A stretch of DNA of 64,000 bases from Ianthella basta (lineage: Eukaryota; Porifera; Demospongiae; Verongiida; Ianthellidae), in NCBI GenBank assembly GCA_964019415.1, contig OZ025885.1, forward strand, positions 3,988,120 to 4,052,119, read 5' to 3'. Positions within the stretch are counted from its first letter, which is position 1; each line of letters opens with the position of its first letter. The notes below the pieces were generated by a model. That model was not told the origin of the DNA and made no database searches. It saw only the letters and a list, made by a program, of their open reading frames with translations. The position numbers were made by a program, and so were the translations under genes. Of this stretch, positions 42,081 to 54,000 are shown piece after piece.

Positions 42081-45000
42081 GTAAGGTATTGATAATGTTG
42101 TTTTACTATGTTGCTGTCTGCCCATAAACAAGCAACCCCCTACACATTCCTTATAGTGTAACTATGTCATCAGAACAAACTGATGTGTGTCACTGACTCA
42201 GAGGGGGCATTTATGAATAGTGATGTAGTAGGTGGGAAAGTACTCACAGGTCGGTGGCCAGCATAGTGCACACCTCCGGCCATTATTATGTTACGAATGT
42301 TCTGCTTTGATGCTTGCTCGTTGATGAGGCGTTTTCATTAGACAAAACCAGTGCATTGAATTATTCTTCAGCTAAAGTGGGCAGTCACACTTCTCCAGAT
42401 GTTGTTTATTTGTAAATTGCTCAAAATAATTTTATGTGGTTATGTTTAATTGCATTTTCTGCATTCATGCTTCATGCCACGGCCTGAGGGTCTGTTGCAT
42501 GATGCAAGGCATGTTTCCTTGTAGCTGCCTTTAGGGCATGCAGTAGCTACTGCCATGCGGGATGCTTTGGAATGGCAATTCTGCATTTTAAGCCTACGCA
42601 TACTTGTCGCATACTTGTCCTTTCAAATCAGGCCTCTTGCCACTTCCCTTCAGTGGTAATGCCACTGTGTATCTTTAGCTAGAACACCTACCAACTGTCA
42701 ACAGTAATTGTGGCCACATACGTATATACCTATCATCCTCTGAGGTAACATACAATGAGTTAGATTTAAATACCTTTATTTTGCCAATAAGAGTGAGGCA
42801 AGAGTGGATGTCTACACACAGATACTGCTTTGAATGTTGAGTGAAGTAGGGAAGATCTGTGCGCAACCTGTACTTATCTGTGTCACACACACAAGTGTCT
42901 TAAGACTGTTTGTGCAATGGGCCATGACCTCCCTATCCATACCAACTCTTATTATATATGGTTAACCCAATATATTGCGCGTAGTTGGTATAAATTGGGT
43001 TACCAATGCCATCTTTTGATGATGTACTCTTGCTCCCTTGCTGTTATGTAGCCTGTCCTCTGATTTGTCAGAATGGAGGGATGCAGAATTCAACCTCCTG
43101 TACATGTAACTGTGCTGATGGCTACAGTGGGACTAACTGCGAAAGTGAGAATATTATGCATTCTGAGTACCTAGATGTTATTCCTTTGTTCTTGTAAATG
43201 TATTATATGGCTATTTTGGATGACAGTAGCCATATAAGGTATGGAGTAGTCTCCCTTTCCTTGGTAGTTCGGCATTAACTTGCATGAACTGGGTCAGTTG
43301 GACATGGGCTCAGAGAGTGTGTAATACAATGGAACTCAATCATTGGGGCCAGGGAAAGGTCCATAGTGACAACTTTCCTGAACATGTATGTAGCAAGGGC
43401 ATATGTAAGGCTTTGCAGATTGATTAGATTTCTCCAGGAATCCAGAAGGGAATGAATGAGGAAATAGTTGGAATCCTGTGAGCTGGGCAACAAGGCATCA
43501 AGTGTCATCTAGGCAAATATATATATATACTGTAGTTGTCAACTGAGAGAAGACCTAACTCATGCACATACTTACAAGGTTTCATACATTTTTGTTTCCC
43601 AAATGTTATTGTGCCCCCATTATCCTGGTGGGGGAGTGGGGGGGTGGGGTGGGGGTGGGACACTGTATGTACATATGTACATAATATGGGAATGTGTGGG
43701 GTATATGCAATGGGCAGCTACAATGCATATGTACACTTGTAGTTGATGTGCTGTGCAGCAAAGAAAACTCTGCGTTTGCCCTTGTGGCATGTGCACATGT
43801 GTGCATGCTACACTGCTACCTGCTGCATTGCCCTCTAGCTAGCAGCAGATGCGTAAACATCTACTGTGTGTTGGTGGCAGGGCTGTGCCATGCAACCAGT
43901 ATCAACATGCAAATGTCGGAACTGCCCCATTTAACATAGCCATCATAGCCTCCTACCCACGAGCTGTGTCAGCCCATACTTGGTGAATACCATGTATGCC
44001 GCTCCAGACTCAAGTCTGTGAAAATACAAATAATGTGCTAACTGTATGGGGTCAATTACCTGAATGTGGTTGACAGACTGGACAAGGCTGAGTAGGAAGT
44101 TTCTTGTGCAATAACTCTCCGCTCAGACGGCCATTTGATATAATTGAGCATTTATATATCCTTGCATACTGTATGTATGCAACATACACTGTATTATATC
44201 ATATCATATCAACATCTAGCTTGTCATCTTCATTGAAATTCCCTAGCCCATTAGCATTATATGCATATCAAATTATTGCTTTAATTTCATTACTAAACTT
44301 CATTTACTGTGCCACATCGCTATCCATTACTAGCACCTTATGCAATATGCAATGTCCTACTCTAGAAACACCACCAGGTCATTCTTGTCAACACACACTA
44401 TACATTATACAATGCAGTACTCAACACCTCACCATGTCATCACCTGTCCTTCACCTATCATATATACTGTGATGAGCAGGCTGCATGCAGTCAACACCTC
44501 ACCACTGATGGAGGTAGTTGTACGTATAGCAACAGAAACATTTGGTTAATACATTGATACCATTGAATTGAACTGGCTACTAAATTTTACCAAAGATGAC
44601 AGCAGTGCTGTACCTGGTCATTCAGGACTACATATACATACGTACCAAATGAAATGCCCTTTTAGCAGCTGCCCAAGCTGTTTGGGCATGTTTCCTGTTC
44701 CATGGTGTACTGTTCTCACGTACAGTACAAGAAACAGCTGCAAGTGATATACTTAAAGTTTGCATAACTACTAATGTAGGGTTTGTTAGAGCTGATAGCG
44801 GTTACACACATTGTTGGACAATGTACAGCATGCTACTGTTAGTTGGTACAACAACTTGGCTGTGAATCATTAAGTCTGGTATAGCCCATGTAGCACATTC
44901 TTAAAGTATGTTTGCATGTACAAGACATGTATATTATTATACTTTGATATTCTCTGTATTCAGATGTATGATAGTGGGGGGGGGGGGGGGGGGGTGAGGG

Positions 45001-48000
45001 GTTCAGATGCCCGATACCTGTATGTGTCACTGTAGTGAATGGTGGATTCAGTGGGTCTAACTTCAATTTGTCAGAATGGAAGTTGCATGAGTAAGGATGT
45101 GTTCAAAGTGGGATATAGGTTGCTCAATGGGTATGCTTGGTGTACCACTGTAGAATCAAGATTCAGCTGCAGGTGATTCAGGTAAAGCACTACTTCCTTC
45201 TTACCTCTTTCCTCTACTACAGCTTGTAGTCGGATGTGTCAGAATGGAGGGACACTGAATGAAGGAACCTGTATGTGTTCCTGTGTAGGCGGCTTCAATG
45301 GGTCTAACTGTGAAAGTGAGTACATTGTGTGGGTGGTACTGTTCATTGATACTCGTATTACATATCTATTGTAATGAGACTGTTGTGCCCATTACACACT
45401 TTGTAACTTTCTGAATGAGTTGAATGCAGTGTATGTAACCTTAATTTGCCAACACAGCAATGCCACGTAGTCATTTCTGGGCTTCTCTCTTTGCTATCTT
45501 TAGCCTGTCCTCTGACTTGTCAGAATGGAGGGACACTCAATATCAGTTCCTGTACATGTAATTGTGCTGATGGCTACAGTGGGGATACCTGTGAAAGTGA
45601 GTCACAAAGTAATTAGACAATGTGATTTGTATTTTCTATGTTTCGCATCATTGGCATTAAATTATACATAATGATAATTGTCAAAGTAGAAGTTGAATGT
45701 GTGATTATGTTACAATGAGGTGTACATACGTAGAATGCGCAATGCCATATCCATACTGATCTGAGTGTCCAAATTTTTCTGAGCTTGTGTACCATGGATT
45801 ATACATACCTAGAAGCAAATTTCTAGTACGTAACTCAGGGCAGGGCAATGCTAACATATTGCTTGAAATTTCCTCTACTACAGCTTGTAGTCGGATGTGT
45901 CAGAATGGAGGGACACTGGATTCAGGAACCTGCACTTGTTCCTGTGTAGGTGGCTTCGCTGGGTCTAACTGTGAAAGTGAGTATGGTGTGTGGTGGTGCA
46001 GATCATTGATACTCTGATTACATATCTATTGTAATGGGACTGTTATGTCCATTACACACTTTGCAACTTTATGAATGAGTTGAATGTAATGAATGAATGA
46101 ATGGTTGTATTACATGTCTATTGTAATGGGAATGTTACCTCCATGGTACAGTTTCCAAGTTTTTTGAAATAGTTGAAGAAACCTTAATTTGCCAAAACAG
46201 TGTTGTACCGAGGAACCACTGCTAGTGGTCACCTGAGTTAGGTGGTCACTTGGTATAAGTCAGTCAGTAGGGAAAGTACCGGATGAATTTGTATTGATTA
46301 GTGTGCATTATTAACCTGTACTGACGGTCACCCTGTATTATATACATATAGATCCCATTGCCATGGTAACGGGCCTCTAAAGGATGGTTCTAAATCTCTG
46401 AAAAGCATTCCAACTGCTACGCGCGTGATTCTAAATCCCATAATCTTACGTTGTGCGCAGAGTGCGAGGGTTTATAAATCCCCATATAACCATCTGCGGG
46501 AACTCCACGGGGGCATTTATCCTTGTAATATGACGTCATTCACGTGTACGTCGTCAAGAAGCGAGAGGAAGGCGAAATGATTGGGTATGCGAACAGATTT
46601 GGATCTATATCACTTAAATGGCGACCAATCAGTGTCTCTATGCAATTTAGACCACTCAGCACTCGGGCGCGAAGTGCCTTCGAGCTTTGTGCTCGAAATT
46701 GCGCAGACATTTAACTATTACCAAATGGCCACTGTGTAGAATACAAGCAGAACAAATTATAACTTATAATGGCGGTCAGCAAAGTTCTTCACTACAGAAA
46801 GAGGGTCTTTAGCCTCTCTGTGTAGGCCAGGCATCCATTTAAACTGGTACACGTCCAGAATTTCCAAGCCAATTCCAAAACTGCGGTTAACCATCTCCAC
46901 AATCACTTCACAGCATCCGATGCTCTCGTCCTGAGAAAAAAGGGCACTGTCCGGCTGATTGTCTTTGGAACATGCTCCACTGTTTTTTTGTCTTTCATCA
47001 AAGTCGCGGCGAAGCAGTCTTGGAGGTTGGTAAGTTCTGTATTTAACCTTAGCCTTTTTCCCACATTTGGCAACCCAACACTTTTCTCGAATAATTCATG
47101 GAAATGCTAACCAACACTTGATCACAAAATCAGACGTCTTGGCATGCCTTAAGCACAGATGTATAAATACAATCAGGTGGGCAGACGATGACATGGTTGA
47201 CTGGAACTGGGTCCTTCGGGTGTACCAGCTCTTTTTGTAGGGTCCTGAATGCTTGGATGGTGACTGGGATGGACAACGGGTTAAACACCCTACATAGGGA
47301 CTCTGACGACCCACTGAAGTTGGGAAGGGTCAGTGCTGCACGTCTTAACTCACTACCTGGAGACTGGTTCAGTTGTGAACTGGCTTGTCTGTGGATTAGC
47401 CCATGGTGTCTCCATTTCTTTGGAGGGCCTTAGTGACATGCCTCTTCTCCTCCACCCGGCCCACCCCTGATGGCGAAAGGGCCTCGGCTCTGTGCAGCAG
47501 CAGTGTCTTGACGACAGCTCTCTTGTGTGACTCTGGATGGTGGGACTGGATACTCAGATACAGATCTGTGTGGGTGGCCTTGTGGTACACACTGGTGCTG
47601 ACTGAACCATTGTCCTCCCGTGTCCAGAGAATGTTCAGGAAGAGAAGTCACCCAGCTGACTCTTTCTCAACTGTGAACTGTATGTTGAAGTTAATACCGT
47701 TCAGGTGGTTGTGAAAGGGGTCGACTAGGTCCACAGGGAGTACGGTGCACGTGTGATCTACATATATACCATCTCTAGAAATGTGGAGGGGTATGAAAGG
47801 CTGACAACACCTTCTATTCGATGTCCTCCACGACCAAGTTGGCGACCATTACCAACAAGGTGATCCCATGGCTGGGCTGCACACTTGTTGGCTGACCTTG
47901 CCCTTGAATGATAGATAGGTGGCCTCGATCTAGACAAACTCTAAGGAGAGAGCAAATGTCCTCCACAGTGAGGCTGGTCCAATCAGTAAAGAGGGGTCTT

Positions 48001-51000
48001 CTAGCAACTGCTCTTGGGACACCTGGATGGCACGAGTTGTTGGTAGCTGGGGAAATAGGGAGACCACATTGAAGGACACTAGTGTGCTTCAGTGTCCTTC
48101 AGACTCTGTGTGGTTATGAACTGGGCAAACTTTTTTGTGCTCCTCATGTGGTAGTCTGAGAGGCCGGCAACCAGTGTAAGCAGGGAGGCTAGGAACTTGG
48201 AAAGTTTGTAGGTTGGCGAGGACACAAAGATACGATAGGCCACAAGAGACATCCTGCTTGTGCTGCTTGTGCTCAGGGATCTACAGCAAATGCCTTTAGT
48301 ATTCATGAGATCCTCCAATGTAGGAAGGCCGCTTGTAGCAAGTGCCTTTGCCAACAACTTGACTCACCTTTCCCAGCAATTTGACCACGTCACCATTACT
48401 GTAAAGAAGGATTATGTATTGCTTACTGGCCACATATATAGACTGAAGCTTGCACTATTGCACCATATAATATCAATTGTAGTACATTTTGATACAATCT
48501 CTATAAGCAGGCCACCTCTGTATAACAGCCATTTGGTCAGGTCCCATACAGGTTCAATTGTAGTCATTTTATTGTTTCCTTTATTGCTATCTTTAGCCTG
48601 TCCTCTGACTTGTCAGAATGGAGGGGCACTCAATATCAGTTCCTGTACATGTAACTGTGCGGATGGCTACAGTGGGGATACTTGTGAAAGTGAGTTACAA
48701 ATTTGCCAGTTTCTACTATAACAGACACTGTCAGTCACTCTAAATAAACTCCCCACTTTGCTTTGCTCTATATCAACTGTGTATAGTCACACTGGTCAGA
48801 ATGGAAGACAAATGTTTGGATGTGTTACGTATATACAAATGGGAGATATGATGTTTGTGGACATGCTAATAATATCTACCACCATGCTCTGTGTACTAAC
48901 TGCCAGTCACTGCAGAAGTGTGATCCTTATGCTACAAGTGTGTAGACTGCTCCTACATATCATCTTGCTTCATTTCTGTACTACAGCTTGTAGTCGGATG
49001 TGTCAGAATGGAGGGACACTGGATTCAGGAACCTGCACTTGTTCCTGTGTAGGTGGCTTCAATGGGTCTAACTGTGAAAGTGAGTATACACTGTGTGTGG
49101 TGGTGCAGATCATGGACCTTCTAGATTTTTAATGCTCTGGGATATTCATACATACGTATATAGTTGACTGTGCTCATCTCTGAGTCAGCTGATTGCCAAT
49201 GCAATACCAACAGGCTGTAGATCTTATTTCCTTGCTTTTGTTGTTGTTCAGCCTGTCCTCTGACTTGTGAGAATGGAGGGACACTCAATGCAAGTTCCTG
49301 TACATGTAACTGTGCTGATGGCTACAGTGGGGATACCTGTGAAAGTGAGTTACAAATTGTTTAGTCATCAGGATTATGAATAAACTGCCTAGTTAGGCAT
49401 ACTGTAGCTTGACCCACCTCACAAGCGGGAAGGGTCACCATATCCTTGCTTTGGACCTGTGAATTTGGATTCTTTTATAACAGATACTGCCAGCACACAA
49501 ACACATACTAACAAATACTGTCATACATTGACTGTTCTGTACAGAAAGAAAGTTTGTGCTATGGATTGTGCCTGAAAGTTGTTTGGCCCAAGATTAACAG
49601 CCCATTAAATGTACTTATCTCTGAAATCAGCTGTGCGTAGCTAAGCTGGTCAGAATATGGCTACAACTTTGGCTATGTTACAAATAGGATGTAGCATACT
49701 TATTTAGCATTATTATGCAAGTGGAAATTGTATTGTCATTAATGTTAACTTCATACATGGAGCAAATAATTTGTGATGCACCCTGCTACCTCAATTTTAC
49801 TACCAAACCGCATCAGAGCAAAGCGAGCTATGCGTGAAACTGGAGCAGTGCAGGACCATGCAATCTCAACAGCAGCTTCCTATAGAGAAGGGTGCACAGC
49901 TGACAATATAAACTATGAGCACACACAAAATCACATTGCGTAGTACGTAGTAAAGGGAGAGGTTGCGAATAACTCGGACAACAAAGAATAGTATACAGTA
50001 ATGCTTAAAATCTTTTCATTGTCCATTGTTCTTTCAGAAAAATAAAAGAATTATTCATTAGTAGTAATGAACCACAGAGAACTCTTTGTGTATTGTACGT
50101 GCAATGTATATGCATGTGTATTAAGATATTAAAGTAATAAGGTTACATTCATTCTCTTCTACAGTACCTCAACAGCTAAAGGGAAAGACTATAGCTATAG
50201 TTATCGTCAGATGGGGCTGCAGCCCAGTAGTGTCCTAAACAGTTAATTATCTGTAAAGAAGGGAGAAGCCTCCATCCTCCTGGCACTGCCCAGTACAGAA
50301 GCTGAAAAATGTTTGAGAATTATACCATGAAACCACCTTCACATATGCAGGCAGTTTCATGCGGTTTCCTACAGTACCTTCTATAGAAGGCACTGTAGGA
50401 AGGTAGTTTTACATCTTCGTGGATCAACATTAAACAATAGGTGAATCCCTGGGTAGGTCCATTCCTCCTTCGCTCTGTGTAGTCAGGTGTGTCAGAATGG
50501 AGACAATCAGATGTTACTGTTGGAGGAAACTCTTTTTGTGGCAGTTCTTGCATTTGAGGGAATGCACAAGGATGAAATCTCAGGGGGCAGCTATATGGGA
50601 TCGGGAATCTGCCTAAACCCACACTGTTACATACATAGGATACGTGACACATGTGTAATAAATGCACATTTCCCCTTACCTTGATAAATGCAATTCATGG
50701 TAGAAACAAGATCTGGGTGGCTCAAGTAGAGCACTGCAAACTTCCTCGTCTCTTTCCTCTACTACAGCTTGTAGTCGGGTGTGTCAGAATGGAGGAACGC
50801 TGGATTCCGGAACCTGCACTTGTTCCTGTGTTGGTGGCTTCACTGGGTCTAACTGCGAAAGTAAGTACATTGTGTGTGGTGTGTAGATCATTGATATTCT
50901 GTTTTACAGTTCTATTGTGATGAGACAGATATAGTCAATACTGTACGTAGTTTGACGCTCCTTGAATCAGTTGAACTTAATTTTCAGTTTACCGCCATGT

Positions 51001-54000
51001 TGGTCATTTCTGTGTTTTCCTTATTGCTATCTTTAGACTGTCCTCTGACTTGTCAGAATGGAGGGACACTCAATGCAACCTCCTGTACATGTAACTGTGC
51101 TGATGGCTACAGTGGGGATACCTGTGGAAGTGAGTCAGAAAATGTTTGGGTGTGTGACAATTGGATTTTGGTTGCATATTGACCACATGTGATTGGGACG
51201 TTTCCTACTTAAACAATTTGGATTCAGGGGTTGAAATTATTTCCCTCAATTTTCCAATACAGTAGGTTGCATCTGAGTAATGAAGCTAAGCATGAAACTG
51301 AAACCATCCCCTTATTCTTCACTCTAGTGCTGGAGCCATCTGAACAGCAGCTCCATATACAAAGATATGAGCACCACTGGCAATGTCACCTTAAAACACA
51401 CAAAATCATTGTGGGAGTGGTTTTGGGCTACTCAGATGGGGCACACACACACACACACACTGAATCTTTGCATGTGTGCACTGTTGATCCATCAAATTCT
51501 ACACCACAAAACTACCTTCATGGTTGGTATATAGTAGCTTCATAGCGTAACTCTCAAATGGTTTCATTGATCAATACCGAAGAATTACAAACATCCACGC
51601 AAGGGTCCATCCTTTCCCCCTACCTCCCCTCCTTGTAGTTGGATGTGTCAGAATGGATACTTTCATCGGTGTTATAGTCAGCAAAATTCTCCATCTCAGT
51701 AGTTATTCTAGTGGTAGCTCCAGCACCAAAAGAATCACAAGGATAAATGTAGCTTCATGCAAAGCCTGTTCTATTCAGATGTGATCTGTTGGTGAAATCA
51801 AGGGGTTTACAGGATCAAAACCCAACCATCTAAACCCATAATACCTGTAGGCCATGTTCCCCATATGTACTAATTGTATATCCCCCCTATGCCTTACCCT
51901 GGTAACTGCAGTTCATTGTATTTGTGCTCCACAGGGTTGCTTAACTTGCCCAGTTCTGTAAACGGACACCAGTTATGCAACCAGACAACCGGTTGTGTAA
52001 CTGGGTGCCCCAATAAAATCTGGAAAGGGTAACTGCCTGATTGCATAGCCGAACAATGGAGACAGCTACACACAGTAACACACTAGATGCTGAGACAGCT
52101 ACCTGTAGTAATGTGACTAGACAGTATAGAGACAGCTATCCGTTAATGCAAGTGGATGATAGCTAGCTATCCAGTTAGGCAACCAGACAATGGAGTGCTA
52201 TCCAGTTGGGCAAGTGGGCAAAAGAGAGCTACCTGGTTACGTAACGGGTTGCAGCAAGAACTACGCTGGTTGGGCAACTGGGTGGTATCAGTTACACTGT
52301 TAAGCAACACTAATGGCTGAAAGCCTATCCAATTGTACATCTGGAGAATCTTTAAGGCTTTGCTATTGAATCAAACAGTACAACAGATTACAAAAAGCAG
52401 AATGTCTCAAAATTTGGCGAATGGTAGATCCAATTGCTGAATGCAGCTTTTTCTCGTCTGGAGTTCCCTTCAGATAGCCAGTTGTTTGTTGAGTCAAACC
52501 TCACTGAATAACAGCACACCTGCTATGTATCTTGGTGCATAATGGGATGGTCGGTTGTGCAACTGTACAGAACATATAATTTTGTAGAATCAAGATCCAA
52601 GTGACTCGTGTAGAACACTCCAACTACCTTTCCTCTTTCTTCTACTACAGCTTGTAGTCGGGTGTGTCAGAATGGAGGGACACTGGATTCAGGAACCTGC
52701 ACATGTTCCTGTGTTGGTGGCTTCAATGGGTCCAACTGTGAAAGTGAGTATACATTGAGTGTGTGTTGTAGATCATTGATATTCTGTTTTACAGTTCTAT
52801 TGTGATGGGACAGATATAGTCAATACTGTAGTTTGATGCTCCTTAAATTTGTTAAACTTGATTTCCGTTTGCCATTAAGCAATCATGTCTTTGTTTCCTT
52901 TATTGCTATCTTTAGCCTGTCCTCTGACTTGTCAGAATGGAGGGGCACTCAATGAAAGCTCCTGTACATGTAACTGTGCTGATGGCTACAGTGGGGATAC
53001 CTGTGAAAGTGAGTTACAAATTTGCCAGTTTCTACTATAACGGACAATGTCAGTCACTCTAAATATGCTCCCCACTTTGCTTTGTTCTGTATCAACTGTG
53101 TGTAGTCACATTGGTCAGAATGGAAGACAAATGTTTGGATGTGTTACGTATATACAAATGGGAGATATGATGTTTATGGACATGCTAACAATATCTACCA
53201 CCATGCTCTGTGTACTAACTGCCAGTCACTGCAGAAGTGTGATCCTTATGCTACAGGTGTGTAGACTGCTCCTACATATCTACTTTCTTCATTTCTGTAC
53301 TACAGCTTGTAGTCGGATGTGTCAGAATGGAGGGACACTGAATGTAGGAACCTGCACTTGTTCCTGTGTTGGTGGCTTCACTGAGTCTAACTGTGAAAGT
53401 GAGTATATACTGTGTGTGGTGGTGCAGATCATGGACCTTCTAGATTTTTGGGGCGCCGAAGGCGCCCCTATATTGTTTTCAGATTTAGGTCTTCGTATGG
53501 CTTCATGTTCGTATATATATATATATATACCACCAGCGCAAGTTACAGCTGGTCAGAACCTGCACTGCCGCCATTGGAGTGCACGCTGCAGCAAGCAAAT
53601 GTAAGCTTGCCTAAGGGCATGCCATTGAATTGAGGGTGCATGGAAAGAAATTCAATGGCATGCCCTTAGGCAAGTTACATTTGCTTGCTGCAGCGTGCAC
53701 TCCAATGGCGGCAGTGCAGGTTCTGACCAGCTGTAACTTGCGCTGGTGGTCTTTTTCTTCAGCCATTGAGCGCATTTACTTTCTGGCACATGTGGTGGTG
53801 CAAATGGTGCTGGTGCCACTGTAACTTGCACTGGTGGTCTTTTTCTATGACCAACTAGCGCAGATACTCTACTGACACATGTGGTGGTGGCTACTGTAAC
53901 TTGCACTGGTGGTGCTTTTTTCTATGACCAACTAGCACAGATACTCTACTGGCACAGGTGGTGGTGGCTGCGATATTGTAACTTGCACTGTGTGGTGGTA

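Noticed and set aside
53446..53470. A Helitron 3' end (hairpin plus AAAAAT plus CTAG) at the left edge of the 4.2-kb insertion
   Set aside because: The paralogous empty site already contains AAAAATCTAG, so the CTAG is target DNA, and the next base is A rather than T. The other two module copies lack CTAG.
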